Shown here: piece after piece, positions 43,887 to 53,597 of the stretch
Layout of the letters: each line of letters opens with the position of its first letter
Position numbering within the stretch: the stretch's first letter is position 1
Source: UBA965 sp040396955
Lineage (GTDB): Bacteria; Chloroflexota; Chloroflexia; Chloroflexales; Roseiflexaceae
Reading direction: 5' to 3'
Assembly: GCA_040396955.1 (NCBI GenBank)
Contig: JBBAWX010000007.1
Location: 62,001 to 126,000 of the forward strand
Length of the DNA: 64,000 nucleotides
Notes under the pieces: generated by a model
The model's input: the letters and a program-made list of their open reading frames with translations, nothing else
Database searches by the model: none
What the model was told of the DNA's origin: nothing
Translations under genes and position numbers: made by a program

Positions 43887-45026
43887 CTAGTACTTGGTCA
43901 AGACGCTGTGAACCGCCTCGGCGACTCGGTGGCCGATGGCGGCGTCCATGTGATTCCACAGCGGCAAGCGTAACAGACGCGCACTCAGTGAATCGGTGTG
44001 CACCATGGAGCCACTAACCCGTGCATAGCGCTGACCGGCGGGCGAGCTGTGCAGTGGGATGTAGTGAAAGATTGCGTTGATACCGATGTCTTTGAGTGCT
44101 TGCATGGCGGCATCGCGCATTTCGGCAGTGGGCAAAATGGTGTAGTACATGTGCGCGTTATGCACACACTCAGCTGGAATGATGGGGCGCCGCAACAATT
44201 CGCTGGCTTCGAGTTGGGTGAAGGCAGTGTGGTACTGTTGCCAGATGTCGAGCCGACTCTGAGTGATGAGGTCGCCTTCTTCGAGCTGGGCCCACAAAAA
44301 GGCGGCGATGATTTCACCGGGCAAAAACGATGATCCGACATGTTGCCAGGTGTACTTGTCGACTTCGCCACGGAAGAACTTCCCGCGGTCGGTGCCTTTT
44401 TCCCAGATAATCTCGGCAAGCTCTGCATATGCCCGGTTATTGACGAACAACGCACCACCCTCGCCGGAGATGACGTTTTTGGTCTCGTGGAAACTCATGG
44501 CGGCGAAGTCGCCAATGCTCCCAAGTGCTTGACCCTTATAGGTAGACATAAATCCTTGCGCTGCATCTTCAATGACAAACAAGTTGTAGCGCCGGGCGAT
44601 CTCCATGATGCGATCCATTTCACAGGCCACGCCGGCGTAGTGTACGACGGAGATTGCCTTGGTGCGGGGTGTGATGGCCTGCTCGATGAGATGTTCGTCG
44701 ATGTTGAGTGTGTCGGGCCGGATATCCACGAATACCGGCACTGCGTTGCGCAAGACGACAGCGTTTGCAGTCGACACAAAGGTGTACGACGGCATAATCA
44801 CTTCATCGCCGGGCTGTAAATCACACAGCAGGCTGGCCATTTCGAGCCCAGCCGTACATGAATGCGTGAGAAGTGCTTTGTGCACACCGGTTTGATCTTG
44901 GAGCCACTGTTGACACAACTTTGTGAATTTGCCGTTGCCAGAGAGCTTCCGCAGGCGATGGGCCTCGGCGATGTATTCAAGTTCTTTGCCGGTCATGTAC
45001 AGGTTGTTGAAAGGCACAGTGCTCAT
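43887..45026 (-). CDS. wecE: dTDP-4-amino-4,6-dideoxygalactose transaminase (WecE/RffA-like)
   Basis: The product has 379 residues. A DegT/DnrJ/EryC1/StrS aminotransferase very close to E. coli WecE in its motifs: PGDEVIMPS, FVDIRPDTLNID near 99-110, CEMDRIM, VIEDAAQGFMST, and K183 in SFHETKN. The enzyme adds an amino group to dTDP-4-keto-6-deoxyglucose to make dTDP-fucosamine for surface polysaccharides. Start ATG 45026 is 6 bases after AGGGG; ATG 45032 abuts the site. No other Wec gene is nearby. Confidence 0.9.
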   Translation of the reverse strand: MSTVPFNNLYMTGKELEYIAEAHRLRKLSGNGKFTKLCQQWLQDQTGVHKALLTHSCTAGLEMASLLCDLQPGDEVIMPSYTFVSTANAVVLRNAVPVFVDIRPDTLNIDEHLIEQAITPRTKAISVVHYAGVACEMDRIMEIARRYNLFVIEDAAQGFMSTYKGQALGSIGDFAAMSFHETKNVISGEGGALFVNNRAYAELAEIIWEKGTDRGKFFRGEVDKYTWQHVGSSFLPGEIIAAFLWAQLEEGDLITQSRLDIWQQYHTAFTQLEASELLRRPIIPAECVHNAHMYYTILPTAEMRDAAMQALKDIGINAIFHYIPLHSSPAGQRYARVSGSMVHTDSLSARLLRLPLWNHMDAAIGHRVAEAVHSVLTKY

Positions 45027-45067
45027 GGTCATCCCCTATTAACATTCCCCAAAAGTATACATGATAT

Positions 45068-45685
45068 TTACTGGCTGAGGTGTGGAATCTTGCCAGAAAG
45101 GTAGTGCTCGAAGCGCTGCCGTTGGGCCGGCCATTCATCGTCGGTGATGCTGAACCACGTGGTGTCACGGTTGTGATGCTTGACAATCATGTGCTTGCGA
45201 AACGTGCCCTCGTAGCGGAACCCGAGGCGCTGCGCCGCCGCTTTGCTGGCCGCATTGCGGTTGTCACATTTCCATTCGACGCGGCGATAACCGAGGGTGT
45301 CGAAGAGATAGGTGAGTAACAAAAACGTGGACTCCGTGTTGACGCGGGAGCGGTGCACGTCAACATCGTACCAGATGTGGCCAAGCTCGGCACGCCCAAA
45401 CTCAGGCACGATGCTCATGATGGTAATCATGCCCACGAGCCGTTGATGTGCGTAATCGTAGACCACGTGAAAGAGTGGATCGCGTGATGCCTGACAGGTG
45501 ACCAGCCAGTCATGCATGGTGCTTTGGTCGCGAAATGGTCCATACGGGAGGTAGCGCCAGATGCCAAGATGCAGGGGTGTGCGATGCCCGGCGTGATACA
45601 ACGCGGCAACATCCGTGGATGCGGAGAGTGGCCTGAGTTGGACGTGTTGACCGTGATGGAGTTGCAGAACTGGGAGATGCCACAT
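45068..45685 (-). CDS. GNAT-family acetyltransferase (RimJ/RimL-like)
   Basis: The product has 205 residues. The RimJ/RimL-type fold is shown by HVQLRPLS near 15, a WYDVDVHRSRVNTES strand-and-loop near 105-122 for acetyl-CoA, and the LFDTLGYRRVEWKCDNRNAAS helix-strand-helix with AAAQRLGFRYEGTFRKH near 150-165. The cognate substrate is an N-terminal amino group or a small molecule. Start ATG 45685 preferred over TTG 45691. It is 41 bases upstream of wecE on the same strand. Confidence 0.85.
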   Translation of the reverse strand: MWHLPVLQLHHGQHVQLRPLSASTDVAALYHAGHRTPLHLGIWRYLPYGPFRDQSTMHDWLVTCQASRDPLFHVVYDYAHQRLVGMITIMSIVPEFGRAELGHIWYDVDVHRSRVNTESTFLLLTYLFDTLGYRRVEWKCDNRNAASKAAAQRLGFRYEGTFRKHMIVKHHNRDTTWFSITDDEWPAQRQRFEHYLSGKIPHLSQ

Positions 45686-45703
45686 AATCAAGTGACCCTT
45701 TCA

Positions 45704-46864
45704 TCAGTGGGCGAGCATCTGGAGGGTGGCGTGGAGCATGGCACGACTCGTGGGGAGGAGCGAATCAAGGTCGAGCCATTCGTTGGCCTCGCACGTATTG
45801 CCGCCTTGTGGTCCACAAATGAGGGTTGGCACCTGGCCATGAAAGGCGAAATGGCTAGTATCCGCCACGCTCCGCCCGAGTACATGACGAATCGGTAGCT
45901 GGTACTCGGTGGCGAGGGCCGCACTCATGAAGGTGACGAGTGGGTGCGTGGCTTGGACCACGTAGGGGCCGGGAGCAGGCGTGGGACGTTCATCCCAGGT
46001 GAGGTGCCAATCACTGTGGCGCACACTACGGTGCACGCACTGCCGGATTTGTGCGGCAGCGTGGGCACAAGTCTCGCCAGGCAGGATATGACGGTCAATC
46101 CAGACATCGGCGTGCTCGGGCACCAAGATCATGGTGCCACCACTCTGGATGCCAATCACGTTGATGGTGCCGGCCAGCTGGAATTGTTCATTCCAACCCA
46201 GATCAATGGTGCCGGGTTCTTCGATGGCAGCTACCACGCGCGCCGCATCGGCGGCCGCATTGATGCCACCGCCAAAGGCGGCATGGACCGTTTTGCCACG
46301 CAAGCTCACGCGAAAGACGTGGCGGCCACGTTGACCAACGGTCAATGTGCCGGCGGCACTCGGCTCCGGCACCAACGCACCCGTGCAGTGGCGTAAATAA
46401 CCGCCATTGATGATCGCGTGCGCTCCGCGTGACCAGTTTTCTTCGTCGCTCGTAGCGGTAATCACGATGCGCCCAGGCAGGGTATCGGCGTGTTGCGCCA
46501 AGAGCTCTGCGATGGCCAGCACACAGGCAGCCCCGCCTTTCATGTCGTGTGCACCGAGCCCGTAGAGGCGATTGCCGACAATGGTTGGCGTGAACGGATC
46601 ACTCTGCCAGCCGGCAAATGCGTCGAAGGTGTCGAGGTGAAAGTTGAGCATGAAACAACGTGCGCCATGACCGAGTGACGCCACAATCGTGTCTCCTGAT
46701 TCGGGCACGGCGAGGCGATCGACGTGGTAGCCACGATCAGCCAAAAACGTGGCAGTGAAATCGCTCATGGCGCCCTCGTGATTGGTCACGGAGGGGATGG
46801 CAACAATCTGGCAGGCAAGTTCGCGTAAACGAGCATCACTGAGCTGTTCGAGGATGTGGTTCAT
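45704..46864 (-). CDS. M20-family metallopeptidase (ArgE/DapE-type)
   Basis: The product has 386 residues. Metal ligands are in FHLDTFD (H and D near 75), GAHDMKGG (D), the catalytic E in TSDEEN, a further E in VPEPSA and a C-terminal His in VADTSHF. The M20 enzymes remove N-acyl or carbamoyl groups from amino acids or peptides. Start ATG 46864 overlaps the amidase stop by ATGA, so the pair is translationally coupled. Likely works on the same pathway as the amidase. Confidence 0.9.
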   Translation of the reverse strand: MNHILEQLSDARLRELACQIVAIPSVTNHEGAMSDFTATFLADRGYHVDRLAVPESGDTIVASLGHGARCFMLNFHLDTFDAFAGWQSDPFTPTIVGNRLYGLGAHDMKGGAACVLAIAELLAQHADTLPGRIVITATSDEENWSRGAHAIINGGYLRHCTGALVPEPSAAGTLTVGQRGRHVFRVSLRGKTVHAAFGGGINAAADAARVVAAIEEPGTIDLGWNEQFQLAGTINVIGIQSGGTMILVPEHADVWIDRHILPGETCAHAAAQIRQCVHRSVRHSDWHLTWDERPTPAPGPYVVQATHPLVTFMSAALATEYQLPIRHVLGRSVADTSHFAFHGQVPTLICGPQGGNTCEANEWLDLDSLLPTSRAMLHATLQMLAH

Positions 46865-48342
46865 CGTTGGTTTCCCTTGAAAATCGCTTCGATGCCGTGG
46901 GCAATCGAGATGAGGGTGGGTTCGCTCCAAGCACTGCCCATGATGGTCAAGCCCACAGGGAGGTGTTGCACGGTGCCCATGGGGATGCTGATGAGTGGGT
47001 AGCCGGCACAGGCCGCCATGCCGGTGCTATCGCCGTTGCCCGCATAACTATCGCCGTTGATGTGGTCTATTTTCCATGCTGGCGACCCTGAGGGGACGAT
47101 GATAGCGTCGACTTGGTAGGTGCGCAAGGCGGCGTCAATGCCGAGGGGGCCGGCGTGGGTGCGACACCATTTGCGGGCACGCACATAACGGGTCCGATCT
47201 GCGGCAGTGACTGCTTCGGCACGCTCGAGAATCCCCTGGTCGAAGTCAAAGCCGTGATTGGGATGGTGGCGATTATATGCGATGACGTCGGCGAGTGTGC
47301 GTACTGCAGTGCGTTCACAGCCTGGCATGGGCGTGCGGGTTTGTAGGTAGCGATTTAGTCCCTCTTTGAATTCATAGAGCATGACGAGGTACTCGTCTTC
47401 ACGGCTACGAATGGCGGAGACATGGTCGATGATCACGTTGTCGACTAGTTGGATGCCGTGCTCCTGTAGCTGGAGCACACACTCGTGGAAGGCAGCGTCG
47501 ACGAGATGATGGTAACCACTGAAATGTTCGCGGGCAATGCCGATGCGGAAGGCGTGGAGTGGCCGCACTGGTTGCTGTAATTCGTCGAGGAGTTGGGACG
47601 GAATCTGCGTTGTCGCCGTGTCACGGACATCGTGGCCAGCGATGATGCGTAAGATGTGTGCTGCGTCTGCCACGCAATTGGCATGGGTGCCCACCGTGTC
47701 TTGGCTGGCCGAAATGGGGATGACGCCACTGCGGCTGACAAGTCCTACGGTTGGCTTGATACCGACGACACCACACCGCGAAGAAGGGCTGATAATCGAG
47801 CCGTCGGTCTCGCTGCCGAGTGCGACTGCCACCAATCCGGCGGCCACCGCTGCGGCTGACCCCGAACTCGATCCGCTCGGGCTCCGGGTGTGATCGTGCG
47901 GGTTGAGGCATTGCCCGCCACGGGTGCTGTAGCCGCTACTTGAGCGATTCGCACGAAAGTTGGCCCATTCACTGAGATTCGCTTTGGCAATAGGGATGAG
48001 GCCAGCTTGACGTAACCGTTGAACCACAAATGCATCACCTGAAGCACGACTGCTCAATAAAGCGGCGGAGCCTGCGGTGGTCTGCATGCGATCACCCGTG
48101 TCGATGTTGTCTTTGATGGCGATGGGGATGCCATCGAGTGGGCTGAGGGCCTGGCCCCGTTGCCAGCGTTGGTCGCTCAGTTCGGCGAGGAGCATGGCAT
48201 CCGGATTGCTTTCGATGATGGCGCAGTTGTCGTCCTGGGCGATGCGTTGCTGGTGGAGCGCAACACGCTGTTGGCTGTGGGGTGTCTCTGCGTCAGTCCG
48301 TGGCATGTCGGCGAGGGTTGTCGCTGGAAACAAAAGACTCAT
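46861..48342 (-). CDS. Amidase signature family protein
   Basis: The product has 493 residues. The Ser-cisSer-Lys triad is K77 in IAIKDN, a cis-Ser in SGSSSGS near 157-160 and the nucleophile S182 in ETDGSI. The family includes GatA, nicotinamidase-type and allophanate amidases. Absence of gatB/gatC here argues against a tRNA amidotransferase subunit. The start is ATG 48342, after AGGAGG which lies inside the upstream exporter gene. Coupled downstream to an M20 peptidase: an amide-degrading operon. Confidence 0.9.
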   Translation of the reverse strand: MSLLFPATTLADMPRTDAETPHSQQRVALHQQRIAQDDNCAIIESNPDAMLLAELSDQRWQRGQALSPLDGIPIAIKDNIDTGDRMQTTAGSAALLSSRASGDAFVVQRLRQAGLIPIAKANLSEWANFRANRSSSGYSTRGGQCLNPHDHTRSPSGSSSGSAAAVAAGLVAVALGSETDGSIISPSSRCGVVGIKPTVGLVSRSGVIPISASQDTVGTHANCVADAAHILRIIAGHDVRDTATTQIPSQLLDELQQPVRPLHAFRIGIAREHFSGYHHLVDAAFHECVLQLQEHGIQLVDNVIIDHVSAIRSREDEYLVMLYEFKEGLNRYLQTRTPMPGCERTAVRTLADVIAYNRHHPNHGFDFDQGILERAEAVTAADRTRYVRARKWCRTHAGPLGIDAALRTYQVDAIIVPSGSPAWKIDHINGDSYAGNGDSTGMAACAGYPLISIPMGTVQHLPVGLTIMGSAWSEPTLISIAHGIEAIFKGNQR

Positions 48343-48344
48343 AA

Positions 48345-49229
48345 TCAGGCCTCCTGCGGTGGCGGTGCGGGATGTGCTGGTGTGAATAGGGTGGTGCCAA
48401 TGGCGGCCACCGTGACCCCGAGAATGGCGAGCACGATGCGGGGCGTGAGTGCTTCTTGCAAAACGATGTAGCCGATGATGGCACCGGCAATCGGCTCCGT
48501 ACACACAAGTACCCCGTAGCTCCGAGCGGGCAAACGTTGTAAGGCACTAATGTCGCAGGTAAATGGAATGACGGCAGCTGCGAGCCCCATGAGCAAGCTT
48601 TGCCAGAGCACGTGGCTGTCGAGCAGTTGCCACTGAGCTTGTGCGATGCCGGGGACGAGTAAAATCAGCCAGGCGATCCACAAACTTGCAATTAACCCAC
48701 TAAAACCGTTGGAAACGGCACTGACTTTGGGTGAGGTGAGAATGTAGGTACCCCAAAACACGCCCGCAATCAAGGCGGCCACAATGCCCCATACATCCAG
48801 CGTTGTGCCGATTTCAGGCACGAGCAAGCTGATACTTAGTGCCGCCAGCAGCACCCAGAGGCGTTCCCGCCAACTTTTGCTCTGGAGCATGGCCACACCA
48901 AGCGGTCCGATGAATTCAACTGCAATGGCGACTCCAAGTGGGATGCGCCGTACAGCGGCATAAAAAAAGAGCGTCGACAGTGCAATGGAGGCCCCGAAGG
49001 CGATGATTGGGCGCCAGTGTGCGCGGAGCAACGGAAGAATGCGCGGGCGTACGAGGATGGTCAAGAAAAAAATTGCGACACTCATGCGCAATAACACGGT
49101 GCCGGCTTCGCCTACGATTGGCAGGATGGGACGGGCGAGTGCGGCACCAAATTGTACTGAAATGACCGCAATCAGCACCAGGAGGGCTGCAGGCACGCGT
49201 TGAAAGATGTGGTGAAAGGTATGTTGCAT
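48345..49229 (-). CDS. EamA-family transporter (RhtA-like exporter)
   Basis: The product has 294 residues. Ten membrane segments in two EamA repeats; the opening ISVQFGAALARPI matches RhtA-type threonine/homoserine exporters. It ends 2 bases before the amidase start, so it is the first gene of an exporter-amidase-M20 operon and may move the substrate or product. Direction of transport is not decided by sequence. Start at ATG 49229. Confidence 0.85.
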   Translation of the reverse strand: MQHTFHHIFQRVPAALLVLIAVISVQFGAALARPILPIVGEAGTVLLRMSVAIFFLTILVRPRILPLLRAHWRPIIAFGASIALSTLFFYAAVRRIPLGVAIAVEFIGPLGVAMLQSKSWRERLWVLLAALSISLLVPEIGTTLDVWGIVAALIAGVFWGTYILTSPKVSAVSNGFSGLIASLWIAWLILLVPGIAQAQWQLLDSHVLWQSLLMGLAAAVIPFTCDISALQRLPARSYGVLVCTEPIAGAIIGYIVLQEALTPRIVLAILGVTVAAIGTTLFTPAHPAPPPQEA

Positions 49230-49287
49230 AGGGTGTATGATGAGTGAGTGACCAGAGTATTATAGATGATTTGAGAGGAGTAAGCAC

Positions 49288-50139
49288 ATGTATGCAGTCA
49301 TTGGAGTCCGCTTTCGGAATGCGACGCCGTGTGCCGGTGATGAGCGCAGTGTGGACGCACTCCTTGATTCGGGCGTACTCAATGTGGCCGGTCATCCCCC
49401 GACGGTGTATACGCCCACACTCGATGGTTTGTCACTGAGTAGCGATGTTCCCACCAATATCGGCATGCTCAATCGACGCATCGCCGACATGGTAGCGGAT
49501 ATCCGAGGCTCTGGCCAACGGGTTCTGCTCATTGGCGGTGATTGCACACACACGACCGGTGTGTATGCCGGTCTCCTGCAGGCACACGGCCCCGCTGCTC
49601 GTATCGGCCTTGTTTGGTTTGATGCACACGGTGATTTCAACACCACGCAGACGACTCTGTCTGGCATGTTGGGGGGAATGCCCGTCGCGGTCTGTGCTGG
49701 CCTCACACTGCCACAGTGGCGCAATGCAGCTGGCATCCACACACCACTTGCCACCAACCGCATTGTGATGGTCGATGTGCGCAATCTGGATGCCGCCGAA
49801 GAGACGTTGATTCGCGCCACCGATGTGCGCGTTGTCGCCTGTGAGCAGGATGCGGTCACTCATGCCATGCATCGACTTCTTGAGGACGTCGATTTGGTGT
49901 ATCTCCATATCGACGAAGACATTCTTGATGCGCGCTACGTGCCCAACCATGGTACTGCAGAGCCCAACGGTCCCGACATGGCGCAGGTCCAAGCGGCGAT
50001 CCGGGCCGTGGCAGATGTCGCCGGCGACAAATTAGTGGCTATGGCGTTGGTGTCGGTCTACAATGCGGGCCCAGGGGCCGATGTCAGTGTGGCCAGTGGC
50101 ATTGAATTGTTGCAGGCGATGCGCGCATCGTGGCAATAG
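49288..50139 (+). CDS. Arginase/agmatinase-family ureohydrolase
   Basis: The product has 283 residues. The binuclear manganese site has DAHGD (D112, H114, D116) and HIDED (D209, D211). The first ligand motif is GGDCTH (83-88), with cysteine in place of the usual GGDH histidine; that change is also seen in some arginase-family branches. The enzyme should hydrolyse a guanidino substrate. GAGAGGAG lies 8 bases before ATG 49288. It is divergent from the EamA-amidase-M20 operon, suggesting nitrogen-compound catabolism together. Confidence 0.85.
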   Translation: MYAVIGVRFRNATPCAGDERSVDALLDSGVLNVAGHPPTVYTPTLDGLSLSSDVPTNIGMLNRRIADMVADIRGSGQRVLLIGGDCTHTTGVYAGLLQAHGPAARIGLVWFDAHGDFNTTQTTLSGMLGGMPVAVCAGLTLPQWRNAAGIHTPLATNRIVMVDVRNLDAAEETLIRATDVRVVACEQDAVTHAMHRLLEDVDLVYLHIDEDILDARYVPNHGTAEPNGPDMAQVQAAIRAVADVAGDKLVAMALVSVYNAGPGADVSVASGIELLQAMRASWQ

Positions 50140-50222
50140 GTCTATTTGCAGGCCCCATGCGTACCCCTATTTAGGTGATTCGTGTTTGTGTGCGTGCCTG
50201 TGCACGCAGAGAGGAGTTGGGG

Positions 50223-51014
50223 ATGAACCGTGATACCCTTCGTCAAGCGTTCGTAATCATCATCACGGTGGTTACATTGATCGTGAATGGTCTGGCTACG
50301 TCGTTGCCCCTCAATAATGTGACCACGCAGCAACTTTCGGACATGTATCTGGTGCGTTTTGTGCCAGCCGGCTATGTCTTTGCGATCTGGGGCATTATCT
50401 ACATCGGATTCATGTTTTATAGCACGTTTCAAGGGCTTGGTAGTCAGCGCGAAAATCCACGCTTGCGCCAAATTGGCTGGTGGTACGTGGTCGGAAGTAG
50501 CGCGAATGCGCTCTGGTTGGTGTTTTGGCACTACAAAATGGTCGAAGTGACCATCGTGATGATGCTCATCTTGTTGGCAACACTCATCTACACCGTCATC
50601 ACGCTGGTGCGAACACCGGCACGTACCTGGGTCGAGTATGCCATGGTCGACCTTCCGTTTCACATCTACACCGGTTGGATTAGTGTGGCCACCATCGTCA
50701 ATGTCACCGTGTTGCTTGATAAATTGGGGGTCAAAAACGACCAAGCTGGCATCATGTGGGCAATGGGACTGACCGCTGTTGCTGTGGTACTAGCCCTGTT
50801 GCAACGCTATTGGCGCCGTGATACCGCATATGGACTGGTGATTGCCTGGGCACTTTACGGCGTTGGTGTCAAACAAATGCAATATGCAGAGTCAGGCATG
50901 TTGCCCGCTGCTCCACAATTAGTAGACATAACCCAGTATGCTGCATATGCGCTACTCGGCGTACTACTCGTATGGTGGGTCATTGCTCAAATTCAACGCA
51001 TGCGCTCCACCTGA
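50223..51014 (+). CDS. TspO/MBR-like tryptophan-rich membrane protein
   Basis: The product has 263 residues. Seven membrane segments with a conserved FVPAGYVFAIWGIIYIGF stretch near 45-62 and tryptophan-rich ends (WWYVVGSSANALW) match the longer bacterial homologs of TspO/peripheral benzodiazepine receptor. TspO proteins bind porphyrins and sterol-like molecules in membranes. Start ATG 50223 follows GAGGAG. Stands alone and ends near a long hairpin. Confidence 0.7.
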   Translation: MNRDTLRQAFVIIITVVTLIVNGLATSLPLNNVTTQQLSDMYLVRFVPAGYVFAIWGIIYIGFMFYSTFQGLGSQRENPRLRQIGWWYVVGSSANALWLVFWHYKMVEVTIVMMLILLATLIYTVITLVRTPARTWVEYAMVDLPFHIYTGWISVATIVNVTVLLDKLGVKNDQAGIMWAMGLTAVAVVLALLQRYWRRDTAYGLVIAWALYGVGVKQMQYAESGMLPAAPQLVDITQYAAYALLGVLLVWWVIAQIQRMRST

Positions 51015-51029
51015 TACCCGGCCCGTATG

Positions 51030-51073
51030 GCTCCAAACACGGCTGTCGCATACGCGACAGCCGTGTTTGGAGC
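51030..51073 (+). terminator. Long perfect inverted repeat after the TspO-like gene
   Basis: A perfect 20-bp stem (51030-51049 with 51054-51073) around an ATAC loop. There is no T-run, and the right arm also holds a -35-like element of the next gene. Confidence 0.65.
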
Positions 51074-51094
51074 ATAGAGTAGATATGCTACAAT
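51066..51094 (+). promoter_or_regulatory. Promoter of the arabinofuranosidase gene
   Basis: TTTGGA at 51066-51071 and an extended -10 (TGCTACAAT, hexamer 51089-51094) are 17 bases apart. The -35 lies in the preceding hairpin. Confidence 0.55.
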
Positions 51095-51134
51095 GGGGCG
51101 TCCTATCGACAACCTGTATAGTTTGAGGTGCACT

Positions 51135-52643
51135 ATGGCAGAGCAGCTGACTGCGCGCGTATCGCTCGACCGACGTCGTACGGTGGCGGACATTTCGCCG
51201 TACCTATTTGGCGGTTTTGTGGAGCACATGGGCCGATGTGTCTATGAAGGAATCTATGACCCGGCGTCGCCCCATGCCGATGCCAACGGGATTCGTGTGG
51301 ATGTGCTTGATGCCCTCCAGCAGATGGGTGTGACCATTATTCGCTACCCGGGCGGTAACTTTTTGAGCGGGTACGACTGGCGTGACGGGGTGGGTCCCAA
51401 ATCCGCTCGACCACGCAAGCGTGATTTGGCGTGGATGTCCGTCGAAACAAATCAGTTCGGGACGCATGAATTTCTTGATTACTGCAAACGCCTCGGCGCT
51501 GACCCGATGCTCGCTGTCAACATGGGCACCGGCGATATTGCCTTGGCGTCTGCCTACGTGGAATACTGCAACGCTCCGGCAGGCACCTACTGGGCCGATC
51601 AACGGGTTGCCAATGGGCAACGTGACCCGTGGGGCGTGAAGTGGTGGTGTCTTGGCAATGAAATGGATGGCCCGTGGCAAATTGGTCATCTTGATGCGGT
51701 CGAATATGGCAAAAAAGCCCTCGAAGCCGGCAAGATGATGAAGTGGCAAGATCCGAGCATCAAGTTGGTGCTTGCCGGCTCGTCGAGCATCGGCATGCCC
51801 ACCTTCCCCACTTGGGATCGCACCATTCTCGAGATCTGCTACGACCAGGTCGACGTGCTGTCGATGCACTACTACGCGGGCAACCGCACCGACGATACCC
51901 CCTCGTACCTCGGCTTGGCGAGCACCTTTGAGGCATATGTCGACACGCTTGCCTCCACGGTGCAGTATGTCAAAGCACTCAAGCGCTCCAAAAAAGATGT
52001 CAAATTGTCGTGGGACGAGTGGAACGTCTGGTACAAGAACATGCAGATGGACGGCAAGTGGCAAGAGGCGCCGCATCTCATCGAAGAGGTGTACAACCTC
52101 GAAGATGCCTTGGTGGTTGCACAGTGGATGAACGTCTTTTTGCGCAAGAGCAACGTGCTCGAAGCCGCCTGTATGGCACAGATGGTCAACGTGATTGCGC
52201 CGATTTTGACCAACACCAACCAGATGGTGAAGCAGAGCATCTACTACCCGTTCAAGATGATGGCCAGCCGTGCCCGTGGTAAGGCACTCGACGTCTACGT
52301 GGATGTGGCCACCTATAGCACCGAAAGCACGCCCAACATTCCGTACATCGACGTGTCAGCTTCATGGGACGAGGCACGCGAGCAGGGGGCCTGCTTCATC
52401 GTGAACCGGCATTTGAGCGAGAGCATCACCGTCACCATCGACATCGCTGATGCGCGGTCGGGTCTCAAGGCGGTCAATGGTGAAATCGTCGCTGGTAACG
52501 ACCCCAAGGCCCACAACACGTTTGATCAGCCGCATGCCGTGGTGGCACAGGCGTTCAACCAGATGACGAGCCAGGGACAACAAATCGTGGTGACGGTGCC
52601 GCCGTTGTCGGCAACTGCCTTCGACCTCGTGGCAGCCAAGTAA
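51135..52643 (+). CDS. abfA: Alpha-L-arabinofuranosidase (GH51)
   Basis: The product has 502 residues. It releases arabinose from arabinan and arabinoxylan. The acid/base is E176 in WCLGNEMDG and the nucleophile E295 in SWDEWNVWY, the GH51 pair. YPGGNF near 71-76 binds substrate. There is no signal peptide, so the enzyme works on imported oligosaccharides. Start ATG 51135 follows GAGGT; the in-frame ATG at 51093 overlaps the -10 and is excluded. Confidence 0.93.
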   Translation: MAEQLTARVSLDRRRTVADISPYLFGGFVEHMGRCVYEGIYDPASPHADANGIRVDVLDALQQMGVTIIRYPGGNFLSGYDWRDGVGPKSARPRKRDLAWMSVETNQFGTHEFLDYCKRLGADPMLAVNMGTGDIALASAYVEYCNAPAGTYWADQRVANGQRDPWGVKWWCLGNEMDGPWQIGHLDAVEYGKKALEAGKMMKWQDPSIKLVLAGSSSIGMPTFPTWDRTILEICYDQVDVLSMHYYAGNRTDDTPSYLGLASTFEAYVDTLASTVQYVKALKRSKKDVKLSWDEWNVWYKNMQMDGKWQEAPHLIEEVYNLEDALVVAQWMNVFLRKSNVLEAACMAQMVNVIAPILTNTNQMVKQSIYYPFKMMASRARGKALDVYVDVATYSTESTPNIPYIDVSASWDEAREQGACFIVNRHLSESITVTIDIADARSGLKAVNGEIVAGNDPKAHNTFDQPHAVVAQAFNQMTSQGQQIVVTVPPLSATAFDLVAAK

Positions 52644-52658
52644 CCGTTGCATCGCATC

Positions 52659-52696
52659 TCCCTGCTCCGTGGCACGTACGTGCCACGGAGCAGGGA
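52659..52696. terminator. 38-bp perfect palindrome after the GH51 gene
   Basis: Positions 52659-52696 form a palindrome without spacer (19-bp arms centred at 52677/52678). There is no T-run on the plus strand; a run of A residues follows it. As RNA it would form a hairpin with a small loop. Confidence 0.6.
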
Positions 52697-52742
52697 AAAT
52701 CACATGAATAGCTCATGAAAAAGAAAAAAACAGGGAGGTTTG

Positions 52743-53597
52743 ATGCCACGTTTTCGATTCCAGTGGGATAATGTGCCACTCCCAGTGCGCAACGCACTTG
52801 CACTCCATTTGCAGATCCCCGCCGATACCCCCCAGTTTGTGCGTCATTTCGGCAAACGACCCCGTGAAGAGTTCATCCAAGTAGCCTGGGATGTGCTCCA
52901 AGTGCATTGGTTGTCCAACGATCAGGCGGCCACACAGCGCATCGTCAGCCAGTTGCGTGACCGCGGTAACGGTGACCCTCAAATCAGCGATGATATGGCC
53001 TTTTTGGCGAGTTGTCGCAACACGATTGGTCTGCGGCGTATCGTGCTTGCCGAGTTCATCGCGCTCGGTGAGACAGGGCCAACCGACGTGACACTGCCAG
53101 GTGGTCCAGAGTCTGCCCCAGCCGTGTTGCCCCAGCCAGCGATTCCGACTGCCGCAACGCTCCCGATACATGAGCAATTGCGCCAATTTTTGATCGTACA
53201 CATGCAAAAGCATTATCCAGCGGATGCCATTGGTCTCGATGACGACGGGAGCATTACGGTGACCGCAGGGAGTGCGAGTGTCTTTGTGTCGGTGCATGCG
53301 GAGCCGTTGTTTGTGCGCATTGCTGCCGTGCTCGTGCATCAACTGACTGCGACTCCCGAGTTGTTTGAGACGCTCAACCACGTCAACCGGGCCTTGCAAA
53401 TTGGCCGCATGTACTGGATTGACGGCTATGTGATTTTCGAAGAATGTTTGTTGGCACAAGCCATCAATGAGGCGTCATTTATTCAGACACTCGAGGCGGT
53501 ACGCTTTATTGCCGATCAGTATGATGATCGTTTACACGCCACCTTCGGCGGTACGATGATGCAGAATGCGCCAACGGGAGATAGCATCGATGTCTAG
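52743..53597 (+). CDS. YbjN/CesT-like protein of unknown function
   Basis: The product has 284 residues. Two parts: an N-terminal helical region (1-110) and a C-terminal domain (~155-275) whose strand-helix pattern, with RIAAVLVHQLTATPEL, LNHVNRALQIGRMYWIDG and a final long helix, resembles the YbjN / type III secretion chaperone-like fold. A Pro/Ala-rich linker joins them. There is no catalytic motif. GGAGG precedes ATG 52743. Its stop overlaps the start of the protease gene by 8 bases, so the two are coupled and may interact. Confidence 0.55.
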   Translation: MPRFRFQWDNVPLPVRNALALHLQIPADTPQFVRHFGKRPREEFIQVAWDVLQVHWLSNDQAATQRIVSQLRDRGNGDPQISDDMAFLASCRNTIGLRRIVLAEFIALGETGPTDVTLPGGPESAPAVLPQPAIPTAATLPIHEQLRQFLIVHMQKHYPADAIGLDDDGSITVTAGSASVFVSVHAEPLFVRIAAVLVHQLTATPELFETLNHVNRALQIGRMYWIDGYVIFEECLLAQAINEASFIQTLEAVRFIADQYDDRLHATFGGTMMQNAPTGDSIDV

